Of a stretch of 64,000 nt of DNA, positions 30,223 to 38,249 are shown in pieces (positions within the stretch are counted from its first letter, which is position 1; each line of letters begins with the position of its first letter). The translations under genes were made by a program, and so were the position numbers. The notes under the pieces were generated by a model. The model searched no databases and was not told where the DNA came from. It saw only the letters and a list, made by a program, of their open reading frames with translations. The DNA lies in NCBI GenBank assembly GCA_003194435.1, contig PQXC01000009.1:1-64000 (forward strand), in the 5' to 3' direction. The stretch comes from Candidatus Methanophagaceae archaeon. GTDB lineage: Archaea; Halobacteriota; Syntropharchaeia; Alkanophagales; Methanospirareceae.

Positions 30223-31707
30223 ATGGCAGAAGGAGACGCAGAGGAGAGTTTCCCTTTTGACCTGAACCCGATGTACGAGGGTGAGAGGGTGAGAAAAGCG
30301 GGCATGTACGTGGAGTTAGGGGGGCTGAGCAAACCAGGCTTTGAACTTGTTCTATTTGAACCCGATCCAGAGAAGGTGCGGGACAACGAGGTGACACTGA
30401 TAGGACCTGACATAGAGGAGATGGAGGAGGGGGGTGCCTATGCGTATGGCATGATATACAAAGTCTATGGCGAGCAGATAGAGAAGGACCTCGAAGCCGT
30501 GATAGAGCGCAGGAATCACGAATTTCAGTCTTATATACAGGGATACATGCATCTCAACCAGCGTGCGGAGATATGGGTTAGAATAAGTAAGGATGCGGTG
30601 AAGCGGGGCTTGAAATCGTTGAAGCAGATAGCAAAAGCAACGATAAAGCTATTCAAGTCTGAATTGCCATTTATAGAGAAGATGGAAGCCACGTATATAA
30701 CCGATGAGGCGGAGGTGGAGAAGCGACTGGAGGAGGCGAAGAAGATATACGAAGCGCGGGATTTGAAGGCAAGAGGCTTGCATGATGAGGATGTGGATGA
30801 ATTTTATCAATGTACATTATGCCAGTCATTTGCACCAACGAATGTCTGTGTGGTCTCACCAGATAGAGTAGCACTTTGCGGCGCAATGAGCTGGTTCGAC
30901 TCGAGGGCTGCGGCGAGGGTGGACCCTGAGGGACCGAATGCACCGATACCAAAAGGTGAGTGTATAGACCCGATAGGAGGGGAGTATACAGGAGTAAACG
31001 AGGCAGCAGTGAGGCTTTCTGGTGGTGCATATGACTCCATAAAGCTACACGCGTTCCTGGAGAAGCCGCATACAAGTTGTGGCTGTTTCGAGGTTGCTGG
31101 TTTCTATATACCCGAAGTTGACGGAATAGGCTGGATACATCGCGGCTCCAAGGTCTCCGAGACTCCCGTAGGGCTCCCATTCTCAACCATCGCCGCCTCT
31201 GTAGGGGGCGGTAAACAGGTGAGGGGTTTTCTCGGGATTGGAATTCAGTACTTCTACAGCTCGAAGTTCATACAGTATGACGGGGGATGGCGGCGTGTGG
31301 TATGGATGGCATCGGATTTAAAAGAGCGGGTAAAAGATGCTATACCGGATGAGATGAAGGAAAAGATAGCGACGGAGAAGGAAGCGGCAGATTTAGAGAG
31401 TCTGCGTGAGTTCTTATTGCGAGTTGACCATCCAGTGGTGAAGGGTGTTATCAGGGAAGTTGACGGAGCGAAGATAACGGATGGCTGGACGAAGGAGGAA
31501 GAGGAGGCGGGAATTGCAGCACCTGAAGAAGTAACTGCTCCCACTCCGATGGTGAAGAGTGAAGCACAACAGCCAGAGGGAATTGCACCTGAGTCTGTGC
31601 CCGGATCTACATCTATCATGCCGGGTAGTGCACCAATAACTGTAACGCTGAAGAACGCGGATATAAGCATAGGGAAGATAGTATTGAGGAGGAAGAGGGG
31701 AGAATGA
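30223..31707 (+). CDS. cdhC: CO dehydrogenase/acetyl-CoA synthase beta subunit
   Basis: FYQCTLCQSFAPTNVCVVSPDRVALCGAMSWFDSRAAA, PHTSCGCFEVAGFYIPEVDGIGW, GFLGIGIQYFYSSKF. Confidence 0.96.
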   Translation: MAEGDAEESFPFDLNPMYEGERVRKAGMYVELGGLSKPGFELVLFEPDPEKVRDNEVTLIGPDIEEMEEGGAYAYGMIYKVYGEQIEKDLEAVIERRNHEFQSYIQGYMHLNQRAEIWVRISKDAVKRGLKSLKQIAKATIKLFKSELPFIEKMEATYITDEAEVEKRLEEAKKIYEARDLKARGLHDEDVDEFYQCTLCQSFAPTNVCVVSPDRVALCGAMSWFDSRAAARVDPEGPNAPIPKGECIDPIGGEYTGVNEAAVRLSGGAYDSIKLHAFLEKPHTSCGCFEVAGFYIPEVDGIGWIHRGSKVSETPVGLPFSTIAASVGGGKQVRGFLGIGIQYFYSSKFIQYDGGWRRVVWMASDLKERVKDAIPDEMKEKIATEKEAADLESLREFLLRVDHPVVKGVIREVDGAKITDGWTKEEEEAGIAAPEEVTAPTPMVKSEAQQPEGIAPESVPGSTSIMPGSAPITVTLKNADISIGKIVLRRKRGE

Positions 31708-31716
31708 CTGAGGAAA

Positions 31717-31917
31717 CTACTCTTTCCTCTTCACCGTTATCGGTATAACACCCTTCTCAAATTCCTCTATTGCTATCTCTATGGGGTCTATTTTATCGGT
31801 TTGAATGAGCACTGGCGCTCCAGCGGCTATCTGTAATGCTCTCGCGCCTATAATGCGCGCTTTCTCATATTTCGTGTACTTCTCTTTCTCTTTCCCTTTC
31901 CCCTTCTCCTTCGTCAA
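31717..31917 (-). CDS. rpoK: RNA polymerase subunit K (Rpo6)
   Basis: [26 protein letters not shown]. Confidence 0.93.
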   Translation of the reverse strand: MTKEKGKGKEKEKYTKYEKARIIGARALQIAAGAPVLIQTDKIDPIEIAIEEFEKGVIPITVKRKE

Positions 31918-31961
31918 ATTGATCTACCTCGCTTGGTGATACGGTATGTATGGAATGGAAT

Positions 31962-32035
31962 GGGGTTGCTGAGATTTGAACTCAGGTCTCGGCGTCCCGA
32001 ACGCCGAAGGATAGTCCAAGCTACCCTACAACCCC
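31962..32035 (-). tRNA. tRNA-Pro (anticodon CGG)
   Basis: Reverse strand folds as cloverleaf: GGGGTTG/CAACCCC acceptor, GGCG-TTCGGGA-CGCC anticodon arm, CTGAG-TTCAAAT-CTCAG T arm. Confidence 0.9.
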
Positions 32036-32045
32036 CGTCTCAGGT

Positions 32046-32231
32046 TCACCCATAAGGTGCTACCTCATCTATCAGCTCTTCGTGTGTCAGAAGCATTCGC
32101 CGGCAACAATATCGCGTTATACCGAGGTCATCCAGCACCTTACGAGGGTCCTCATGCTTTATTCGCTCCTTATACTCATCCCATACCTCTGATATCACTT
32201 TACCACAGGTGAAACATCTTACCGGTATCAT
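32046..32231 (-). CDS. rpoN: RNA polymerase subunit N (Rpo10)
   Basis: [20 protein letters not shown]...[23 protein letters not shown]. Confidence 0.97.
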   Translation of the reverse strand: MIPVRCFTCGKVISEVWDEYKERIKHEDPRKVLDDLGITRYCCRRMLLTHEELIDEVAPYG

Positions 32232-32267
32232 CTCCTCTTTCCCTTCTTTTTACTTTATTGATATTGG

Positions 32268-32705
32268 TCAGCGATATGATTTTTGCCTATGCGCTCTTGC
32301 GCCCTTCGCACCTGCCTTCTTTGACTCCTTCTGCCGTACATCACTGACCAGCAGAGTTCGGTCATAATTGAGATACATCTCCTTCAGCTTCTCACTGCAC
32401 GTCCAATCTACCAATCCACGAGCGATGGCAGTTCTGGCTGCTTCTGCCTGACCCATGAATCCCCCTCCCCTCACATTCACTTCCACATTGATCTTCTCTA
32501 TCTCAGGTGCAACCTCAGGGAGCTGGGAAGCGATGAAAAGAGGCTCAGAAACTTTCGCTCGTACCACCTCCGGCTCTATTATCTCCAGCGGTTTCTTATT
32601 TATCCTGATATCCCCTTTACCTTCTTTTATCGTCACCCGGGCAATAGCCTTCTTCCTCTTACCCGTCTGGTTCACTATTCGCTTTACCTTTGCTTTGGTA
32701 ACCAT
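32268..32705 (-). CDS. rps9: 30S ribosomal protein S9
   Basis: NVRGGGFMGQAEAARTAIARGLVDW, DVRQKESKKAGAKGARAHRQKSYR. Confidence 0.97.
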   Translation of the reverse strand: MVTKAKVKRIVNQTGKRKKAIARVTIKEGKGDIRINKKPLEIIEPEVVRAKVSEPLFIASQLPEVAPEIEKINVEVNVRGGGFMGQAEAARTAIARGLVDWTCSEKLKEMYLNYDRTLLVSDVRQKESKKAGAKGARAHRQKSYR

Positions 32706-33127
32706 CCTAATTGCTTACACACCTCCCCTAAGGTTAGATATTTAGCCATTGATAGCCTCTCGGCTTTTGCGCTCTCTATCCTCTTCTTATCCTCATCTTT
32801 ATATTCCTGGGGTATTCCAAGATAAACCTGCAATCTTGAGAGTGCATCTCTACCACTTTGCCTCTTATAAGGCAACATCCCCCTTATCGCTCGCCTCACC
32901 ACTCTATCCGGCATCTTGGGGAAATAAGGTCCTTTCTCTCTTGAACCTCGCTCCCTTCTCCTCCTGTAATCCTCTATCAGACTCTGCTTCGAGCCACTCA
33001 CTATCACATGTTCTGCATTTACAATCACTATCTGCTTATCTTTATCCCGCAACAGCTGTTTCGCTACTTCGCTTGCCAACCGTCCCAGGATTTGTCCCTC
33101 ACCATTTATTATCTCCATCTCGCTCAT
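32684..33127 (-). CDS. rpl13: 50S ribosomal protein L13
   Basis: GQILGRLASEVAKQLLRDKDKQIVIVNAEHVIVSG, MPDRVVRRAIRGMLPYK; start set at MSEMEIING. Confidence 0.96.
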   Translation of the reverse strand: MSEMEIINGEGQILGRLASEVAKQLLRDKDKQIVIVNAEHVIVSGSKQSLIEDYRRRRERGSREKGPYFPKMPDRVVRRAIRGMLPYKRQSGRDALSRLQVYLGIPQEYKDEDKKRIESAKAERLSMAKYLTLGEVCKQLGWLPKQR

Positions 33128-33157
33128 CACGTCACACGTCACACAATACAATTATAA

Positions 33158-33517
33158 TTATACAATTATCTTCACACCCGAGCCTTTCGGGTTATCCCTT
33201 ATCAGTTCCTCTATACTTATCCCCTTCCCCACGGTACTGATCTTATCATACGCTTTCTTACTGAAGCCCAGTGCTGCAATAGTGACCGATTTCTGGAGCG
33301 TACCGGCGCTCAGCACCTTACCTGGCACCACTATCGTATCGTTCTCACTGGAATATCTATCTATCTTGCTCAGATTTACCACGGCATAATTCCTTCGCGG
33401 CTTCTCCAATCGCCTCGCTATATCACGCCATATAGCCGCATCGTGCTCTCGAGCAATCCTCTTCAACTCCCCTATCAGGGATACCAGTCGCGGATTCGTC
33501 TTACTCCCCTTTCTCAT
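33158..33517 (-). CDS. rpl18e: 50S ribosomal protein L18e
   Basis: KTNPRLVSLIGELKRIAREHDAAIWRDIARRLEKPRRNYAVVNLSKI, VPGKVLSAGTLQKSVTIAALGFS. Confidence 0.96.
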   Translation of the reverse strand: MRKGSKTNPRLVSLIGELKRIAREHDAAIWRDIARRLEKPRRNYAVVNLSKIDRYSSENDTIVVPGKVLSAGTLQKSVTIAALGFSKKAYDKISTVGKGISIEELIRDNPKGSGVKIIV

Positions 33518-33590
33518 CTCCTCTCTGCCTCTTCAATTTTAAATCTTGTTTTATAAAAGTTTATTCATAAGATAAAAGAGTGTAAGCGAA

Positions 33591-34865
33591 ATGGTGGAGT
33601 TCAGGATTCCGGAAGAGATAAGCGCCTTCTTCGATGATGAATATGGGAAGATACTGCTGGTGAAGGGTGCACCGGGTTCCGGTAAAACGGTCTTTGCACT
33701 CACGTTATTGAGCATGTTAAAGGGAAATGGCGCTTATCTCGCAACGAGGGTTGATCCCGAGACGATGTACAAACAGCATCCATGGATAAAAGGTGAGATA
33801 TCCGCAGCAAATATTGTTGATGCCGCACAATCGGTCAGGGTGCAGAAGGCGAAGGAGTTTACCATAAAGCCACTGAGATATACCGATGTGCCAGATTTCC
33901 TGAAAGCCATTTACGCACGTACGGAGAGCATGGAGAAGCCGGTGATTATAATAGATTCATGGGATGCTGTCGTTTCCTATACTGGCTATCATGCACAGAA
34001 GGAGCGAGAGGAGCTTGAACACAGTCTATGCGATTTCTGCAGACGAACGAAGACGAAGATTCTGCTGCTCGCGGAGAATACCGAACAAACACCCCTTGAC
34101 TATCTCGCTGATGGCGTTGTGGTGCTGGAGAGTGTCATGTATGATGAGCGCCGATTGAGGAGGATGTTACTTCAGAAACTGAGGGGATGCCAGATAAAAA
34201 ATCCCGTGCGTCTATTCTCCCTCGATAATGGCATCTTCAAGTCATTCATCGAGCTTAAAGAAGAGGAGGAGAAAGAGATAGCAGAGCCTCATCCCCGTGC
34301 ACCTATCCCTGACATCAGTGATAGGAGGATCTCAACGGGGATAGAAGACCTTGACCGTGTAATAGGAGGATACGGCACTTTCAATCTCTTTGAAGGCGAA
34401 TATATCACCTATGATATCATAGCCCGTGCACTTTCCCTGAATGCGCTCAATCTTGGCAGGAGCCTCCTTTTCATGCCCTGGCAGGAGCAGATAGATAGAC
34501 TCATGCCGTTCGTAGAGCCGAAATATCGTGATAATATAGAGGCAGTGGGGGATATAAAGGATCTAAAAGACAGGATAGCGGGCGAGCGAAGGGTCATATT
34601 CATCAATATGGAAGAGATAGAGGATGAAGAAGTAGTAAAAGCGGTGATAGCGAAGATAAGGGACCGTGGAGATGTGGTAATCGGCTTTACGGGAGCAGAT
34701 AGGGGGAGAGGGAGATTTGACTTCTTCGCATCCACACATATCAGAACCATGTTCATCTCTGGTGTACCCTGCGTCTGTGGTGAAGTACCAAGAACCGAGA
34801 TACACGCCCTTGAGTTAGATATCAGCACGGGTAATCCAGAGATAAGACTTACACCCATCGTATGA
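33591..34865 (+). CDS. RecA-superfamily ATPase, GvpD/KaiC-like
   Basis: Walker A VKGAPGSGKTVFAL, VIIIDSWDAV; second KaiC-like half STGIEDLDRVIGGYGTFNLFEGEYITYD lacks a canonical P-loop. Confidence 0.75.
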   Translation: MVEFRIPEEISAFFDDEYGKILLVKGAPGSGKTVFALTLLSMLKGNGAYLATRVDPETMYKQHPWIKGEISAANIVDAAQSVRVQKAKEFTIKPLRYTDVPDFLKAIYARTESMEKPVIIIDSWDAVVSYTGYHAQKEREELEHSLCDFCRRTKTKILLLAENTEQTPLDYLADGVVVLESVMYDERRLRRMLLQKLRGCQIKNPVRLFSLDNGIFKSFIELKEEEEKEIAEPHPRAPIPDISDRRISTGIEDLDRVIGGYGTFNLFEGEYITYDIIARALSLNALNLGRSLLFMPWQEQIDRLMPFVEPKYRDNIEAVGDIKDLKDRIAGERRVIFINMEEIEDEEVVKAVIAKIRDRGDVVIGFTGADRGRGRFDFFASTHIRTMFISGVPCVCGEVPRTEIHALELDISTGNPEIRLTPIV

Positions 34866-34869
34866 TAGT

Positions 34870-35580
34870 ATGATAGAGATCAACCTCTTATCATTCTGCT
34901 TCTGCGCTGCTATTCTAATCTACGCATGCTATTCAGACATAAAGCGAAGGAGGGTATCAAATTGGGTCTGGATACTTATGATAGGTGTAGGAGCTCCTCT
35001 CTCTATTTACAGACTCCTGGTTCGTGGTTTGCCTTTCCTCCTCACATTATCATCGTCCATTCTCTTCACATTTATCCTGAGCTATCTATTCTTCCGGCTG
35101 CGACTGTTCGGCGGCGCGGATGCGAAATGCCTGATTTGCCTCTCGATACTCATACCTGAACAGCCACTTGCGCAATATCCATTTCCGTTCGCCCTCACCA
35201 CGCTCCTGAATGCTGCTCTTTTCTCACTCGTCACCCCTGTCTCATTATTCGTTTATAACCTCCTGAAGTTAAGTCCTGAGGAACTGAGAGCTAATATAAG
35301 GCTCGCATTCATTGGCTATAAGTTAGCTCCGGAGAGACTGGGCGAGGTGAAGCATATAAGGCTGCTGCATTTGTATGAGGAAGACGGAGGAGAATTGAAC
35401 CGTGATTTTGTATTCGGTGGTGCGGAGATAGGAGAGGATGTGGTGAAGAAACTGAGAGCTCACGGGGTGCGGGAAGTGTGGGTTACACCAGAGTTGCCAT
35501 TCATGCTGTTCATCACGGCTGGATTCTTCACCTCTCTACTGTATGGTAATTTAATCTTCCTGTTCATGTCACACCTCTGA
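34870..35580 (+). CDS. Archaeal prepilin/preflagellin-type A24 peptidase
   Basis: YSDIKRRRVSNWVW and FGGADAKCLI catalytic Asp motifs; multiple TM segments. Confidence 0.87.
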   Translation: MIEINLLSFCFCAAILIYACYSDIKRRRVSNWVWILMIGVGAPLSIYRLLVRGLPFLLTLSSSILFTFILSYLFFRLRLFGGADAKCLICLSILIPEQPLAQYPFPFALTTLLNAALFSLVTPVSLFVYNLLKLSPEELRANIRLAFIGYKLAPERLGEVKHIRLLHLYEEDGGELNRDFVFGGAEIGEDVVKKLRAHGVREVWVTPELPFMLFITAGFFTSLLYGNLIFLFMSHL

Positions 35581-35582
35581 AA

Positions 35583-35617
35583 GTTAAAAGTTAAAGGTTA
35601 AATGTTAAAGGTTAAAC
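35583..35617. repeat. Five tandem 7-mers GTTAAAN between convergent genes
   Basis: gttaaaa gttaaag gttaaat gttaaag gttaaac read directly. Confidence 0.9.
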
Positions 35618-36037
35618 GAGGGAGAGAATAGCATCGAGGAGCCCTTTCGCTTCTCCTCTGAGTAGAACGATGAATGCGGATTTGAGGATGTAACTCTTTG
35701 CACCACTCTCATATGCCCTGATCAAATCCTCATCCCGTTTCGAGGATGTAAGCACCACGACCGGTATATCCCTGAGACTATCGTCATTTCTTATTCGCTC
35801 CAGCACTTCCAGCCCATCAAGTTTTGGCAGACGAAGGTCGAGCAAGATTATATCCGGCTTTGGATACTCCTCTGTGGATACGAAATTGCCACGATTATAG
35901 AGGAAATCCAGAGCCTCTTCTCCATCTCGTGCCACAAAAATACGCGTATTCAGTTTACTATTCTCTAAAACTCGCTTTATAATCTCCACATGCTCCTCTA
36001 AATCCTCCACAATAAGTATCTTTATCTCTTTATCCAT
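35612..36037 (-). CDS. Response regulator receiver-domain protein
   Basis: ILIVEDLEEHVEII, PDIILLDLRLPKLDGLEVLERIR, VVLTSSKRDEDL. Confidence 0.93.
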   Translation of the reverse strand: MDKEIKILIVEDLEEHVEIIKRVLENSKLNTRIFVARDGEEALDFLYNRGNFVSTEEYPKPDIILLDLRLPKLDGLEVLERIRNDDSLRDIPVVVLTSSKRDEDLIRAYESGAKSYILKSAFIVLLRGEAKGLLDAILSLV

Positions 36038-36050
36038 TCACATCATCTCC

Positions 36051-36455
36051 TCATCTCCTCTTCATTGCGCTCTCTATACGAGCTTTTATCTCTCCTTCGG
36101 TTATCGGTTTCCTCATATACCCTCTTGCTCCTGCTCTCACCGCCTCCACTATTATATCAGGGTCGGCTTCCGAGCCAGTAAGAAGCATGATTACGACGGT
36201 AGAGGGGGACTCCTCTGTTATCTCCCGGGTTACCTCAATGCCATCCTTATCAGGCAGTGCAGGATCCACCAATACGATGTCAGGCTTCAAAGCTTTGAAT
36301 TTTTCTATCGCCTCGTTACCGCTCTTCGAAGTTCCAACAACCTCAAAATCGAGCTTCTCCAATGTGGTTGCCAGCATGATGCACATGAACGTGGAGCCAT
36401 CAGCGATCAAGACCTTCTTCCGCCCTGCCTTCATCGCCTCGCTACCCGCACCCAT
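36051..36455 (-). CDS. Response regulator receiver-domain protein (CheY-like)
   Basis: KVLIADGSTFMCIMLATTLE, PDIVLVDPALPDKDGIEVTREI. Confidence 0.88.
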   Translation of the reverse strand: MGAGSEAMKAGRKKVLIADGSTFMCIMLATTLEKLDFEVVGTSKSGNEAIEKFKALKPDIVLVDPALPDKDGIEVTREITEESPSTVVIMLLTGSEADPDIIVEAVRAGARGYMRKPITEGEIKARIESAMKRR

Positions 36456-36658
36456 AATATGAATACCATAATGTAAAGCATTTAAAAGGTCATGCCAGCC
36501 TTAATATTATTAAAAGATAGCATAAATAGAACACGAAGATAATAGAGAAGAGTTTTAGCTTATCGAGCAGGTGAGGGAACATAGGGATAGGGATTTGATG
36601 ACTATATAATTATCGTATGCAAAAATTTTTGGTTATTAATAATTAATAGGTTGATGAT

Positions 36659-36856
36659 ATGATCGGGGAGATAGGAGAGACAGCGGGGGAGATATGGAAT
36701 CTGCTATACAAGAATGGTGAGATGAGCATTTCAGGGGTGATCTCAAGGGTGAATGCAAGACAGAGTATTGCATATATGGGGCTGGGCTGGCTTGCGAGGG
36801 AAGACAAGCTGGAATTCATAAAGAAGAGCAGAGGTGTCTTCGTCAGGTTGAAGTGA
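36659..36856 (+). CDS. Small winged-helix protein (DUF2582-like)
   Basis: 65 aa: MIGEIGETAGEIWNLLYKNGEMSISGVISRVNARQSIAYMGLGWLAREDKLEF. Confidence 0.75.
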   Translation: MIGEIGETAGEIWNLLYKNGEMSISGVISRVNARQSIAYMGLGWLAREDKLEFIKKSRGVFVRLK

Positions 36857-36857
36857 A

Positions 36858-38132
36858 GTGCAAATTCGGATATTGATGCTTTCATGGGAATACCCCCCGC
36901 ATAAGATAGGTGGGATTGCTGAACACGTCTCTGCACTCTCGAGGGCACTGGCGAGAAGGGGGCAGGAAGTGCATGTGGTCACTCCGGTCACCCCTGGCAG
37001 CATGGGAGATTACGAACAGCAGGAGGAGGGTGTATATCTGCATCGAATAGCCGTTGATTCATCTATGCCGGATTTCATAAGTAGAATGAACGAAGGGATG
37101 AAAAAGGCTGGTGCTTATCTCATTCCGGACCGCAACATTGATATTATACACGCACACGACTGGATGGTGAGCGATGCTGCGATAGAACTTGCTCATGAAT
37201 ATAGAAGACCGCTTATAGCCACCATACACAGTACAGAATTCGGGAGGTCGCAGGGTATAAAGGAAGAATATCAGATGCGAATACATGAGAAGGAAGCCCG
37301 ACTCGTAGGATTGGCAAACCATGTCATTGTATGCAGTGAGAGCATGAAGAGGGAGTTGAGGGGCTTGTTTGGGATTGATGATAATGATAACGTCTCGGTG
37401 ATCCCGAATGGTGTGGACATTGCAAAGTTTGATTTCAAGGTGGATGAAGGCACTATAAAGGAGCGATTCTGCGGCTCTCGCAGTGCAAAGATGATTCTAT
37501 TCCTTGGCAGGTTAGTATATCAGAAAGGAGTAAATGTACTGATAGGCGCACTGTCGCGTGTTTTAGACGCCTGCCCTGATGCGAAACTGGTAATTGTAGG
37601 TGAGGGACCAATGAGGAGGCAACTGGAAAGAGATGTATCCTTCATGGGTATCGAGAAAGATGTTGTTTTCACCGGCTATCTCGATGATTGGACAGTCCGA
37701 TGCTTATTGAAAGCTGCGGATGTCCTCGTTGTACCATCCATATACGAACCTTTTGGAATCGTTGCGCTGGAAGCGATGGCGGCAATGGCGCCTGTTGTTG
37801 CTTCTGATGTCGGTGGCATCTCGGAGATAATAAATAATGATGAGGGTGTGAAAGTACCACCAGACAACTCAGAGGCACTTGCTAATGCTATTATAAAAGT
37901 TCTCCAAACAGATGAGACAGATGTGAAGGAGATGGTGGAGAGGGGGTACAGGAAGGCGAGCTCAATGAACTGGAACGATATCGCAGAGACCACATTTGAT
38001 ATTTATACGAGAGTTTTGGATGGTGAAGATGTGGATGTGGATGTGGGTTCAGGTTCAGGTTTGGGTGATAATTGCAAAGAGGTGGAGGTAGAGGTGGAGG
38101 CGGGGGAATTATGGAGATATCAATACTCATGA
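36858..38132 (+). CDS. Glycosyltransferase family 4/5-like protein
   Basis: MLSWEYPPHKIGGIAEHVSALSRALARRGQEVHVVTP, FLGRLVYQKGVNVLI, VPSIYEPFGIVALEAMA. Confidence 0.92.
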   Translation: MQIRILMLSWEYPPHKIGGIAEHVSALSRALARRGQEVHVVTPVTPGSMGDYEQQEEGVYLHRIAVDSSMPDFISRMNEGMKKAGAYLIPDRNIDIIHAHDWMVSDAAIELAHEYRRPLIATIHSTEFGRSQGIKEEYQMRIHEKEARLVGLANHVIVCSESMKRELRGLFGIDDNDNVSVIPNGVDIAKFDFKVDEGTIKERFCGSRSAKMILFLGRLVYQKGVNVLIGALSRVLDACPDAKLVIVGEGPMRRQLERDVSFMGIEKDVVFTGYLDDWTVRCLLKAADVLVVPSIYEPFGIVALEAMAAMAPVVASDVGGISEIINNDEGVKVPPDNSEALANAIIKVLQTDETDVKEMVERGYRKASSMNWNDIAETTFDIYTRVLDGEDVDVDVGSGSGLGDNCKEVEVEVEAGELWRYQYS

Positions 38133-38249
38133 GCAGGAGGAGCTCACTCATCAAGACTGGTTTATTATCCGGAGAGAAGAGAGTGGAAGAGTGGTTTTTT
38201 ATATAAAGAAATAGATGTTTATTTATGAACTTTTCATGAGGGGGAGTAA

